This document shows positions 40,838 to 49,441 of a DNA stretch of 64,000 nucleotides, in pieces; the first letter of the stretch is position 1, and each line of letters starts with the position of its first letter. Source of the stretch: Phycisphaerales bacterium (lineage in GTDB: Bacteria > Planctomycetota > Phycisphaerae > Phycisphaerales > UBA1924). The notes below the pieces were generated by a model. That model made no database searches. It was given only the letters and a program-made list of their open reading frames with translations, and was not told the DNA's origin. Both the position numbers and the translations under genes were made by a program. Location of the stretch: positions 1,550,001 to 1,614,000 of the forward strand of contig JAVJNT010000001.1 in the NCBI GenBank assembly GCA_040217175.1, in the 5' to 3' direction.

Positions 40838-42820
40838 CTAGACGACCTGCAGCACTTCCTTCACCGATTCGACCAGGTCCTCGGCCGTCAGGTTGCACTG
40901 CTTGAGCAGCTCGTCGGCGGTGCGGGCGCTGCTGGGGATGTGGGTGACGTGCATCTGCTTGAGGGTGAAGCCGTCGCCGCTGTGGGAGATGGCTTCCGCG
41001 ATGGCGCTTCCAAGGGCGCCGCCGTAGTTGTCCTCCATCGAGATCACGAACCCGCCGTTGGCGCCGATGATGTCCAGCAGCTTCTCCTCGTCGAAGGGCA
41101 GGCTGTACATGTCGACCAGCGTCGCCTGGATGGCGGCCTTGTCGAGCAGCTCGACGGCCTTGTTGGCCTCGTGCACCATGTAACCCGAGGCGCAGATGAC
41201 GATGTCGCGGCCCTCGTTCAAGACCTCGAAGCCGCCGAGGTTGAACACGTCGTCGTCGCTGTACAGGAACTCGACGTCGGGGCGGTGCGTCCGCATGTAA
41301 CACGTGCCCTCGTACTCGGCCATGACCTGCGTCAGGGCGTAGGCGCTGTAGGCATCGCTTGGCTGGAGCACGTAGCAGCCGGGGTTGCCGCGGTGGTCCT
41401 TCATGGTGGTGAAGCTGCGGAACCAGCTCACGTCTGGAAGGCCCATCTGGCTGGGGCCGTCGGCGGCGAGCGTGACGCCGCTGTGGCTGCCGACGATCTT
41501 GATGCCGGCGCCGCTGTTGATGGCCATTTCGATCTGGTCGTACGCGCGGGTTAGGAACTTCGCGAAGCTGCTGGCGAAGGGGATCTTGCCCGCGGCGCTC
41601 AGGCCGACGGCCATCGAGATCATGTGCTGTTCGGCGATCTTGCATTCGAAGAAGCGCGACGCGAGGGCCGAGTCCTTGGCAAAGGTTTCGGCGAACGTCG
41701 AGTTGCTGACGTCGGCGTCGAGCACGACCACCTGGGGCATGGGCTTGCCCATCGCCCGCAGGGCCAGGCCGTAGGCGCGCCGGGTCGCGAGGCTGGCGGT
41801 CTGGCGGAGGCTCTCCATGTCGAGCTGCTTCATGGCCTGGTCCATGCTGGGCACCTCGCCCTCGCCCTGGGGCGCCGGCGCTGGCTCGGGCGGGGGCTGG
41901 ATGGCAAAGCTGTCGGCGCTGCTGAGCGCGCTGGTGAGCTCGCCGCGGCGCTCGTCGAGCTCGGCCTTGGCTCGCTCCATGGCCTGGTTCTTGGCGGGCT
42001 TGCCATGCCAGCCGTTGCCCTGCATGGACGGCGCGCCCCAGCCCTTGACCGTCTTGGCGATGATGGCAACGGGCTTCGTGTCGGAGTTCAGGTCGTTGTC
42101 GTCGGCCACGCCGTGGGCGCGCTCGAAGGCGTTGCGGATGTCGCTGGGGTCGTGCCCGTCGATCGTGATGGCCTCGAAGCCGTAGGCCTCAAGCTTCTTG
42201 GCGAGCCGCTCGGGGCCCTGCTGCTCGCTCACGCGGCCGGCCTGGCCGTAGCCGTTGCAGTTGAAGATCGGAACGACCTTGCGCAGCTTGCGGTCGGCCA
42301 GGTAGTCGAGCGCCTCGGCGATCTGGCCCTCGCGGCTCTCGCCGTCGCCGATGATGCAGTAGACCACGCGGTCGCGGCCGTCGAGGCGGTCGGCCTCGGC
42401 CAGGCCGCAGGCGACGCTCAGGCCCTGGCCCAGCGAGCCGGTGGCGGCGTCGAAGAAGGGGAAGCCTTCCATCGGGTTGGGATGGCCGTCGAGCTCGCTG
42501 TCCTGCTGGCGGAGGGTCATCGCGTCGTCGAGCGTCAGCGGGCGGCGGTTCTCGGGGTCGCGGCCCACCATCATGCCCAGCTTGCACGCCGCGGCATAAA
42601 CCACCGGCACGGCGTGGCCGGCCGAGAGGACCAGGCGGTCGCTCGTGGGGTAGTCGGGGTACTCGGGGCTCCACCGCATGGTGTGGAAGAGCAGCACCGT
42701 GGTGATGTGCGAGAGGCTCATCGCCGTGGTCGGGTGCCCGCTGCCGGCGGCCTCGGTCATCTCGAGGGACATCTTGCAGAGGTCGATCGCCTGGGCGTGG
42801 ACGGCGGCTTCGAAGGACAT
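40838..42820 (-). CDS. tkt: Transketolase
   Basis: Thiamine-diphosphate enzyme of the pentose phosphate and Calvin-type sugar interconversions. The 660-residue chain shows the N-terminal substrate-site block AAGSGHPTTAMSLSHI, the ThDP motif GDGESREGQIAEALDYLADR ending at FNCNGYG, the central domain with FFECKIAEQHMISMAVGLSA, and the C-terminal domain (IVICASGYMVHEANKAVELL). AGGAAG lies 7 bp before the ATG at 42820. The frame stays open upstream, but that part is the leader. A promoter-like pair at 43031-43059 implies an untranslated leader of about 200 nt. Confidence 0.93.
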   Translation of the reverse strand: MSFEAAVHAQAIDLCKMSLEMTEAAGSGHPTTAMSLSHITTVLLFHTMRWSPEYPDYPTSDRLVLSAGHAVPVVYAAACKLGMMVGRDPENRRPLTLDDAMTLRQQDSELDGHPNPMEGFPFFDAATGSLGQGLSVACGLAEADRLDGRDRVVYCIIGDGESREGQIAEALDYLADRKLRKVVPIFNCNGYGQAGRVSEQQGPERLAKKLEAYGFEAITIDGHDPSDIRNAFERAHGVADDNDLNSDTKPVAIIAKTVKGWGAPSMQGNGWHGKPAKNQAMERAKAELDERRGELTSALSSADSFAIQPPPEPAPAPQGEGEVPSMDQAMKQLDMESLRQTASLATRRAYGLALRAMGKPMPQVVVLDADVSNSTFAETFAKDSALASRFFECKIAEQHMISMAVGLSAAGKIPFASSFAKFLTRAYDQIEMAINSGAGIKIVGSHSGVTLAADGPSQMGLPDVSWFRSFTTMKDHRGNPGCYVLQPSDAYSAYALTQVMAEYEGTCYMRTHRPDVEFLYSDDDVFNLGGFEVLNEGRDIVICASGYMVHEANKAVELLDKAAIQATLVDMYSLPFDEEKLLDIIGANGGFVISMEDNYGGALGSAIAEAISHSGDGFTLKQMHVTHIPSSARTADELLKQCNLTAEDLVESVKEVLQVV

Positions 42821-43030
42821 GGCTCTTCCTTTCTGTCGCGGCGGGGCCCCAAGGCCGGCGGCGGTCGCCGCGACCGTGGGACGAGCCGGACCAGACGGGA
42901 AGGCCGTCGTCGCCGCTGCGTCTCCCTGAGGAGCGCCGGACCGCCCTGGGGGCAGGTGCCGAGGGTCTCTTGTCGTGCGGCGTCGGTCGCCCGCCCCGCG
43001 CCGGGGCCGCGGTCGCACGCCGCACGGCAG

Positions 43031-43059
43031 AGTATCTGCCGGCTGCCCCAGAATGGCAA
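43031..43059 (-). promoter_or_regulatory. Candidate promoter of the transketolase gene
   Basis: Minus strand: TTGCCA (43059-43054), 17-bp spacer, GATACT (43036-43031). The predicted start near 43024 would give a 5' leader of about 205 nt before the ATG at 42820. Confidence 0.45.
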
Positions 43060-43083
43060 CCCCCAAGCGGCGCGAAGTGGGTG

Positions 43084-43653
43084 CTAGAAGAGTCCCTTGC
43101 CGAAGTCCGGGCCCACAGGGGCGGGTTCAGAACCTTCCGTAGCTTCGGATGCTCCCGGATTGGCACCGTCGGGATCGATGAGTTCGGCGAACGACTCGAT
43201 GGCCGCCCTGCGGGCTGCGCGGATGGTGTCCCCGTCGGTATACCAGCGGATGTGGTCGGCGATGAGTTCGCCCGCCGGCCGATTGCCCATGATGCCCACG
43301 TCCAGCGTCAGGTCGGTCATGGTGGGCGTAAGGCGGACGAGGCGGAGAATCGCCAGATCGCCGCGCTCGCTGCGGATCTGGTAGACCCGTACGCGGACTT
43401 CGCCCTTGCGCTTCAATTCGCTCGTGAGCTCGACCTGGAGATCGAGGCCGATCAGCGCCCGCTCGGCGGCCATCGTGACTCGATCGAAGCCCGCGTCCTC
43501 GACGAACCGCAGCCGCGAGCCGGTCCATGCGGCGTATCCAAAGTTCGCGACCGAAGCGATCGGCGCGAACCCGAGGGCCGCGCAGCCGGTGCTCAGGTAC
43601 GCCGCGATGCACAGCGCCAGGATCCGCGACAGGATGGCCACGCCTTGACGCAT
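43084..43653 (-). CDS. DUF3568-like lipoprotein
   Basis: 189-residue predicted lipoprotein. The signal segment (VAILSRILALCIAAYLSTGC) ends in a plausible lipobox with the modified Cys in STGC, followed by AALGFAPIASVANFGYAAWT, the pattern of DUF3568-type small lipoproteins. The rest is a beta-alpha domain (LTPTMTDLTLDVGIMGNRPA) and a disordered acidic tail. The ATG at 43653 is chosen over an earlier in-frame one because it gives a normal-length signal peptide. It lies 10 bp after the Fur-family gene, third in an operon with TauE-like and Fur-like genes. Function unknown. Confidence 0.7.
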   Translation of the reverse strand: MRQGVAILSRILALCIAAYLSTGCAALGFAPIASVANFGYAAWTGSRLRFVEDAGFDRVTMAAERALIGLDLQVELTSELKRKGEVRVRVYQIRSERGDLAILRLVRLTPTMTDLTLDVGIMGNRPAGELIADHIRWYTDGDTIRAARRAAIESFAELIDPDGANPGASEATEGSEPAPVGPDFGKGLF

Positions 43654-43663
43654 GCCATCGACC

Positions 43664-44038
43664 CTATGCGCAATTCGCACAGGTGCCATACAGCACGATC
43701 TCGTGTCGGGAAACCTGGAAGCCGTCGGGGGCCAGCCCGGCCGGGTTGCTCACGCAGCCCTGGACCTCGTAGACCCGTCCGCACGCATCGCACTTGAAGA
43801 AGTGGTGGTGGCTGTCGGTCCGATCGGCCGGCTCGTAGCGGGCGGGCTCTCCGGGCAACTCGACGGCGGTCAGCTCCTGGTCGTCGAGCATCAGCTTGAT
43901 GGTGCGATAGATCGTCGCCAGGCCGATGCCGGGCACTTCTTGCTGGGCGCGGTCGAGGACCTCCTGGGGGCCCAAGGGGCCGTCGGCATCATCGAACACC
44001 GAGCGGATGGCCCGTCGCTGGCGAGTGTCTCTGGTCAT
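43664..44038 (-). CDS. Fur family transcriptional regulator
   Basis: 124-residue metal- or peroxide-responsive repressor. Winged-helix part: RDTRQRRAIRSVFDDADGPL and GIGLATIYRTIKLMLDDQEL. The metal-binding part has the HHHFFKCDACGRVYEV block with the first CxxC and the second CxxC at the end (GTCANCA), giving the structural zinc site. It is closer in length and ending to PerR/Zur-like members than to Fur itself; the cognate metal is not certain. Only 9 bp separate it from the TauE-like gene upstream. It may regulate its own operon, but I see no clear Fur box. Confidence 0.9.
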   Translation of the reverse strand: MTRDTRQRRAIRSVFDDADGPLGPQEVLDRAQQEVPGIGLATIYRTIKLMLDDQELTAVELPGEPARYEPADRTDSHHHFFKCDACGRVYEVQGCVSNPAGLAPDGFQVSRHEIVLYGTCANCA

Positions 44039-44047
44039 CTGGACATT

Positions 44048-45073
44048 TTACTCTGTTCGGGGCGACGGGGCTTTCGAGAGCGTATCGGGCGGCTCGGCGA
44101 ATCGGTACATGAAGTGGAAGCAGGCGTTGAGCAGGAGCACCGCGAGCAACGAGCCACCGAGCGTGGCCCAGGTGAGGCCAACGTTGGTGAGAGCCCAGAC
44201 ATACTGGGCAAGACAGAGCAAGGAGACGGTGACGAGCGTGACGCCGCGAGGAATGAGCCGCATCATGAGGACGCCCAGCGGCGCCCCGAGCAGCACGATC
44301 GGTGCGGCGGCCACCCACTTGCTCAGCACCGGGACATCGATCTGCCCCAGCGTCGCGGCGTTGAGGGCCCCCACCAGTGACGTGAAGGCCATGACCACGA
44401 CGCTCGTGGCGACGGCCGTCCTGAGATCAGCGCGGTAGAGCAGCACCAGGATGCAGTAGAGCACCATGTCGATGCCCACCCCGGTCGCCGAGGCCGCGAG
44501 CCCACCGACGAGCCCCGCCGCGATGCCCGCGCCCGCATCGAAGCCGGCCGATCGGGCGATCCTGGGGTGCGGCGTCAGGATCTGCTTGAGCTTCACCAGG
44601 GTCATGATGCCAAAGCCCGCCCAGATCACCGCGAAGACGAGCTTGACCACCGCGTCGGGCAGCACGGGCACGATCGTCCTCGAAGCGATCGGCAGGACGA
44701 CGGCCGCGACCGCCATCGACCAGAGGAGCGGACGCACGGCAAGCGGCAGCCGTCCGCAGAGGATCAGGATCGTCGCCGAGCTCATCCCCACGCTCTGGAT
44801 GAGGAAGCTGAAGTTCCGGCCAAGGCCCACCGGCTCGCCGAAGAGCAGAACGAGGATGGGAAAGCCCACGGTGCCCCCGCCCATGGGCGTGCTGCCGGCC
44901 ACGTAGCTTCCGAGCGCCATGGCGACGGCGATCGGCCACTCTCGCGCGACCGTCGGTCCAAGCCCGAGGCAGACCACGGCCGTGGTCCACGCCACGAGGA
45001 ACCACGCCGCCCACGCGACGAAGGGCGCGTATTGCATGACGCGACCCTGCAACACCTGCGATGACGTGCTCAC
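44048..45073 (-). CDS. TauE/SafE family sulfite/anion exporter-like protein
   Basis: 341-residue polytopic protein with about eight to nine membrane helices in two related halves. Signature-like stretches: YVAGSTPMGGGTVGFPILVL near residues 55-75 and GGLAASATGVGIDMVLYCIL in the second half, the glycine-rich repeats of the TauE/SafE (DUF81) family. Members export sulfite, sulfoacetate or other anions; no specificity can be given. GTG at 45073 preceded by GAGAGGGG is preferred over the ATG at 45037. It is the first gene of an operon with a Fur regulator and a lipoprotein. Confidence 0.83.
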   Translation of the reverse strand: MSTSSQVLQGRVMQYAPFVAWAAWFLVAWTTAVVCLGLGPTVAREWPIAVAMALGSYVAGSTPMGGGTVGFPILVLLFGEPVGLGRNFSFLIQSVGMSSATILILCGRLPLAVRPLLWSMAVAAVVLPIASRTIVPVLPDAVVKLVFAVIWAGFGIMTLVKLKQILTPHPRIARSAGFDAGAGIAAGLVGGLAASATGVGIDMVLYCILVLLYRADLRTAVATSVVVMAFTSLVGALNAATLGQIDVPVLSKWVAAAPIVLLGAPLGVLMMRLIPRGVTLVTVSLLCLAQYVWALTNVGLTWATLGGSLLAVLLLNACFHFMYRFAEPPDTLSKAPSPRTE

Positions 45074-45194
45074 GCGTCGGCCCCTCTCACGCCAAGGGCC
45101 GTCGGGGCCCAGAAAACCCCGGTTTTTCGCGGGCGGATGGTACGCGAGAATCCCGAACAGTGTGGCTCGTGCCGACCAGTCGCGACGTCGGTCA

Positions 45195-45200
45195 TAGACT
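45195..45200 (+). promoter_or_regulatory. Candidate -10 box, leaderless start of the desulfurase-like gene
   Basis: TAGACT, six bases before the ATG at 45207; there is no Shine-Dalgarno. Confidence 0.4.
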
Positions 45201-45206
45201 CATTCG

Positions 45207-46421
45207 ATGCCCGAGAAGATCCGTGAACGTCTCTACCTCGACAACGCAGCCACGAGCTTTCCCAAGGCCCCGGGCGTCTACGAGGCCATCGCCCACTACG
45301 GCAACGAGATCGGGGCTTCGCCCGGACGGGGTGGCTATCAGGAAGCGCGGCAGGGCTCTGGCGTGCTGGGCGAGTGCCGCCGGCTGATCGCCCGCCTGAT
45401 CAACGCCACAGACCCGGATCGCGTGGTCTTCACGCTCAACACCAGCGATGCGCTCAACATGGCCATCAAGGGGCTGGTGTTCAACAGGCTTCGCACCGAC
45501 CCGGACGCGCGCATCCACGTCGTCACGACGGCGATGGACCACAACTCGGTGCTGCGGCCGCTCAACGCGCTCCGTGCGATGCTGCCGGGCCTGTTCCGCT
45601 GGACGCGCGTGCCCGTCGACGAATTGGGCATCGTGGATCCGACCGACGTCGCGGAGGCGATCACGAGCGAGACGGCGCTGGTAGCCGTTGTCCATGCGAG
45701 CAACGCGACGGGCGCCATCCAGCCCGTCAGCGAGATCGGTGCCCAGTGCAGGAAGCGGGGCGTGCCATTCCTGGTCGACGCGGCCCAGAGCGTGGGGCAC
45801 CTGCCGGTCGACGTCGAGCGCGACGCGATCGATTTTTTGGCCTTTCCCGGGCACAAGGGCCTGCTCGGGCCGCTCGGTACCGGCGGGCTGTACGTCGGCC
45901 CGGGCATGGAAGAACGCCTCGACACGATGCGTGAGGGAGGCACGGGCTCTCGCAGCGAAGAGGACACCCAGCCGACCGAACTCCCCGATCGTTACGAGTC
46001 TGGCTCGCACAACACGGTGGGTATCGCGGGGCTGATCCCCGGCGTGCGATACGTGCTCGATCGCGGCATCGACGCACTCCGCGCGCACGAGGTTGCGCTC
46101 ATCGAGCGATTCGTGGCCGGCCTCGACGAGGTCCCGGGCGTGCGACTGGTCGGGCCTCGAAACGCCACTCAGCGGGCTGCGGTCTTCGGCCTGGTGTTCG
46201 ACGGCATCGATCCGCAAGAGGCAGCGGGCTTGCTCGAGCGTGATCACGGGCTGCTCACGCGGGCCGGACTGCACTGCGCGCCGGGGGCCCACGAGTCGAT
46301 GGGCACCACGCCGCTGGGAGGCACCGTGCGCATCAGCTTCGGGCCGTTCACGACGGCCGCGGACGTGGAGCGCACGCTCGCGGGTGTTGCCCAGATCGCG
46401 CCGATCGCGGCGTCGAGCTAG
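45207..46421 (+). CDS. Cysteine desulfurase-like class V aminotransferase
   Basis: 404-residue PLP enzyme of the NifS/SufS group. YLDNAATSFPKAPGVYEAIA opens the fold, followed by VVTTAMDHNSVLRPL, the cofactor Asp in VPFLVDAAQSVGHL and the PLP lysine Lys217 in FPGHKGLLGPLG. Cys357 in GLHCAPGAHESMGTTPLGGT stands where the sulfur-accepting cysteine lies in the cysteine-desulfurase-related family (RxGLHCAPxAH). It probably takes sulfur from cysteine for clusters or thiolation, though members of this subfamily are poorly characterised. The start at 45207 has a TAGACT box instead of a ribosome-binding site. No suf or isc genes adjoin it. Confidence 0.87.
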   Translation: MPEKIRERLYLDNAATSFPKAPGVYEAIAHYGNEIGASPGRGGYQEARQGSGVLGECRRLIARLINATDPDRVVFTLNTSDALNMAIKGLVFNRLRTDPDARIHVVTTAMDHNSVLRPLNALRAMLPGLFRWTRVPVDELGIVDPTDVAEAITSETALVAVVHASNATGAIQPVSEIGAQCRKRGVPFLVDAAQSVGHLPVDVERDAIDFLAFPGHKGLLGPLGTGGLYVGPGMEERLDTMREGGTGSRSEEDTQPTELPDRYESGSHNTVGIAGLIPGVRYVLDRGIDALRAHEVALIERFVAGLDEVPGVRLVGPRNATQRAAVFGLVFDGIDPQEAAGLLERDHGLLTRAGLHCAPGAHESMGTTPLGGTVRISFGPFTTAADVERTLAGVAQIAPIAASS

Positions 46422-47819
46422 TCAGGGACGGACGGCCGGCCGGCGGCGGAGCAGCCAGACCGAGGCGAGCCAGTGCAGGCTCCAGCCCAGGCGGTGCAGC
46501 CTGAGCTGGACGTCAAGGCGCCGCAGCGACGCGTCCTCGGGCTCGATGGACAGGCCCTGCTTGATCCAGTAGCGCGCCCGCGACCACTGGCCCTCGCGGA
46601 GGAGTGCCAGCGCGATATTGTGCATCGCCGGCACGAAGCGCGGATCGAGCCGGACGGCCTCACGCGTTGCTTCGATGCCCGACGCACGGTCGCCCGCGTG
46701 GAAGTGGGCCAAGCCGAGCCAGTGCCACAGGCGGGCGTCGTGCGGACGCATGCGAACGGCGCGGCTGAGCACGCGGATGGCCTGGGCCTGCGCGCCGGCG
46801 TCGATGAGGAGTTCGCCGAGCTCGGCGAGCGCCGCGCCGTCTGCCGATCGCTCGTCGTCGTCCTGCCCCTCGGCGGCGCGGCGGAGCCGTTCGACCTCGG
46901 CTTCGAGCAGCTCGATAGTGCGCTGGCGGTCTTCGGCCTTGGGCGAGGCCAGGAGCAGTCGCGAGAGCCGGCGTGTCACGCGGCCGTTGTCGGGCTCGAG
47001 CCGTCGCGCGACGTCGAGGTGGACGACGGCCTTGGCGGGTTCGCCGCGCTTCTCGTGCAGGAAGCCCAGCTCCGCGTGCGCTTCGGCGTGGTCGGGCTCG
47101 AGCTCGAGCACGCGGCCGAACTTCTCGCGGGCCTCGTCCAAGCGGCGCATCTCGACGAGCAGGCGTCCGAGGTTCATGAGCACGCCGACGTCGCCGGGAT
47201 CTTCGCGGAGTTCGATGAGGAAGAGCTGGCGGGCGCGCTCGTGGCGGCCGGTCTGCCAGTACGCCTCGGCCAGCTTGGCCTGCACGCCGGGGAGGTCGGC
47301 GTCGAGGCGGGCAGCCTCACGCAGGCACCAGACGGCGCGGTCGTGCAGCCCGCGCGCGAGCAGGCTGGCGGCGATGGCGGAGTAGGCCTCGGCGCACTCG
47401 GGCTTGCGCTGCTGGAGCATGTAGAAGGCGAGTTCGGCCTCGTCGTGGTCGCCGAGTTCGGCGTGGGCCTCGATGCGGGCGATGGCGGGATACGTCTCGC
47501 CGGGCTCGGCGGTCTCGGCCTTGTCGAACCAGCCGAGCGCCTGTCGGACCTTGCCGGCGCGCACGAGGTTGACACCGGCGGCCATGGCGGCGTTGAAGTC
47601 CCCCGAGCGGAGCTGATAGCTCTCGCCAAAGGCCGAGGCGGCCTCTTCGTAGCGGCCGTCGGCCTCGAGGGCGACGCCCAGGTTGAAGAGCCAGTCGGGC
47701 TGGTATGGATTAAGGGCGATGGCCTCGCGGAGCGCGGCGGCGGCTTCGGCCCATCGGCCGGCTTCGTATAGATCGTGGGCCCGCTCGACATGGGCCTCGG
47801 CGTCGATCCAATCGCTCAT
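46422..47819 (-). CDS. Tetratricopeptide repeat protein
   Basis: 465-residue protein built almost wholly of TPR units, about eleven or twelve, for example AHDLYEAGRWAEAAAALREA, NLGVALEADGRYEEAASAFG and ELGFLHEKRGEPAKAVVHLD. There is no signal peptide or membrane segment; the C-terminus is basic and amphipathic (LHRLGWSLHWLASVWLLRRR) and might touch the membrane. Protein-protein scaffold; partner unknown. AGGG lies about 7 bp before the ATG at 47819. A TACAAT hexamer upstream is a candidate promoter element. It ends flush against the convergent desulfurase-like gene. Confidence 0.85.
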   Translation of the reverse strand: MSDWIDAEAHVERAHDLYEAGRWAEAAAALREAIALNPYQPDWLFNLGVALEADGRYEEAASAFGESYQLRSGDFNAAMAAGVNLVRAGKVRQALGWFDKAETAEPGETYPAIARIEAHAELGDHDEAELAFYMLQQRKPECAEAYSAIAASLLARGLHDRAVWCLREAARLDADLPGVQAKLAEAYWQTGRHERARQLFLIELREDPGDVGVLMNLGRLLVEMRRLDEAREKFGRVLELEPDHAEAHAELGFLHEKRGEPAKAVVHLDVARRLEPDNGRVTRRLSRLLLASPKAEDRQRTIELLEAEVERLRRAAEGQDDDERSADGAALAELGELLIDAGAQAQAIRVLSRAVRMRPHDARLWHWLGLAHFHAGDRASGIEATREAVRLDPRFVPAMHNIALALLREGQWSRARYWIKQGLSIEPEDASLRRLDVQLRLHRLGWSLHWLASVWLLRRRPAVRP

Positions 47820-47868
47820 GGTCGCCCTGGTTTCCTCCGCGGGCGACGGCCATCCCGCCCGCGACACC

Positions 47869-47874
47869 ATTGTA
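47869..47874 (-). promoter_or_regulatory. Candidate -10 box of the TPR gene
   Basis: TACAAT on the minus strand, about 50 bp before the ATG at 47819; no convincing -35 hexamer at 16-18 bp. Confidence 0.35.
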
Positions 47875-47916
47875 TCGTCGGCCGCCCCCGCTTCTCTCCG
47901 CAAAGCAAGAGGAAAG

Positions 47917-47943
47917 GGGCCCGCAGCCCCCGTTCTCGGGCCC
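47917..47943 (-). terminator. Terminator hairpin after the PRC-barrel gene (distal)
   Basis: Minus strand: GGGCCCG pairs with CGGGCCC around a 13-nt loop, followed by CTTTCCTCTTGCTTT. It lies about 50 bp after the PRC-barrel stop. Confidence 0.6.
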
Positions 47944-47959
47944 GGACCCCTCCAAGTCG

Positions 47960-47979
47960 CGCAAACGACAAGGTTTGCG
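47960..47979 (-). terminator. Hairpin after the PRC-barrel gene (proximal)
   Basis: CGCAAAC pairs with GTTTGCG around a 6-nt loop, 13 bp past the stop. There is no T-run, so it may protect the 3' end or add to termination by the next hairpin. Confidence 0.45.
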
Positions 47980-47991
47980 GTCTCTGTCGGA

Positions 47992-49239
47992 TCAGCGGCG
48001 AGCCTCGTAGACGGGCGTCTCGACCTCAAAGACGACGAACATCCGCTCGCGGTTCGATCGGTCGCGGAGTTCGGCCGGATCCTCGGGGAGCACCTCGGCG
48101 CCGCCCAGCATGCCCTTGGAAGCGTCGAGCGTCACCGCGTCGGCACCGATGCGGGCGATGTCGAACGGAATGCCGCGAAGGCCCACTTCCTGGCCCCACC
48201 ACTCGCCGTTGATGTCGACGGCCAGCACCGCCACGTGACCGGTGGAGAGTTCGAGGTACGCGTCGGAGATCTCGCCGACCTCTTCGTCGCTGCGGCTCCA
48301 GATGACGTTCTCGTCGAGGACGTTGGTCAGCAGCACCATCGGGCCAGAGTTCCGCTCGCTGTCGGAGCGCATCCGGCGGTCGGTCCACGAGGGCGCCAGG
48401 TCGTCGGTGCGATAGCGGACTTGGTCGCCGTCGAAGGTCGCGGTCTTGGCGAACATCTTGCCGTCGTAGCCCTTGAAGGCCTCGACCTCGACGCGTTGGC
48501 CGCGTACCGGTGCCGTCTCGCCGCCGGTCGAGAACCACGCCGGGCCGAGCACGACCCAATCACCCTTGTCCTTGGACTCGGTGCGCTCGCCGCGGTTGTT
48601 GGCGTTGCCCGATTCCGACCCGATGCGGACCTGCATCCAGTGGCGGCCCTCGCCCAGATCGACGCGCTCGACCTCTGTTATCGTGCCCGACATGGTCTTG
48701 ATCTCGGCGTCCTTGTCTGCGGCGGGCAGCTTCTGGCGCAGGACCTCCTGCGACTCGGCCAACGAGGCGAGGTCACGCTCCCAGCCGTCGTTCAGGCGAT
48801 GCCAGCCCTTGGGCAGGACCTTGTCCTCGCCCTCGAGCATGTCCTGGCCCGCGTTGAGCGAAAGGGTCATGGCGCGCGCGTCCACGAAGAACGCCTCGAA
48901 GGGAATCGACACGTGCGTACCGCCGAAGCCCAGGAACCCGCCCTCGCGGATCACGATGGCCTCGATGCGTCCGGTGCCGCGGTCGACGATCATGTCATCG
49001 ACGGTGCCGAGCTCGTCGCCCATGCGGTTGGTGAGCGGCTCGCCCAGGATCTTGTCGGCCGACTGGAAGACGAGTGTGCCCTCCTGCTGACGCTCCTGGC
49101 TTTGCTGGTAGCCGCGGTTGCGCGCGTCCTGGTTCGTCGCGGCGGTCAGGGTGGTCGCCGAGAGGGCCATGCCAGCTGCGGCGGCGATGGCGAGGACGGC
49201 GTGGTGTTGCTTGTTGTTCTTGGTGTTCTGAAACTTCAT
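47992..49239 (-). CDS. Exported protein with two PRC-barrel domains
   Basis: 415-residue protein with a signal peptide (KQHHAVLAIAAAAGMALSAT...TAA). Two PRC-barrel-like units are visible: residues about 50-135 (KILGEPLTNRMGDELGTVDD then VSIPFEAFFVDARAMTLSL), and about 300-385 (NVIWSRSDEEVGEISDAYLE; IPFDIARIGADAVTLD). Between them lies a beta-rich segment with WMQVRIGSESGN and WVVLGPAWFS. PRC-barrels usually bind RNA or protein partners in the cytoplasm; exported double forms occur in stress-linked proteins, but the role here is unknown. AAGGAG lies 10 bp before the ATG at 49239. Confidence 0.8.
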   Translation of the reverse strand: MKFQNTKNNKQHHAVLAIAAAAGMALSATTLTAATNQDARNRGYQQSQERQQEGTLVFQSADKILGEPLTNRMGDELGTVDDMIVDRGTGRIEAIVIREGGFLGFGGTHVSIPFEAFFVDARAMTLSLNAGQDMLEGEDKVLPKGWHRLNDGWERDLASLAESQEVLRQKLPAADKDAEIKTMSGTITEVERVDLGEGRHWMQVRIGSESGNANNRGERTESKDKGDWVVLGPAWFSTGGETAPVRGQRVEVEAFKGYDGKMFAKTATFDGDQVRYRTDDLAPSWTDRRMRSDSERNSGPMVLLTNVLDENVIWSRSDEEVGEISDAYLELSTGHVAVLAVDINGEWWGQEVGLRGIPFDIARIGADAVTLDASKGMLGGAEVLPEDPAELRDRSNRERMFVVFEVETPVYEARR

Positions 49240-49382
49240 GGTGTGGCACTCCTTGGTCGTGCTGGTGCACTTCGCCCGTGCCGAGCCCCACACAGGCCCG
49301 ACGCACGAGGCGACGGTTCACGCAATAGCTTCTCGTGCGCCGCTGAACCTGTGGTGACGACGTAGTGAATCGCGCCTCATTC

Positions 49383-49408
49383 TGACGGCAACCCGGAGGT
49401 GGCCGTCA
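49383..49408 (-). terminator. Hairpin downstream of tRNA-Glu
   Basis: Minus strand TGACGGC pairs with GCCGTCA around a 12-nt loop, 33 bp after the tRNA 3' end. No T-run follows. It may end the tRNA transcript; it also lies in the upstream region of the PRC-barrel gene. Confidence 0.4.
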
Positions 49409-49441
49409 GGAGGGTCGATTGCGGCATGAAGAAATAGGGAA

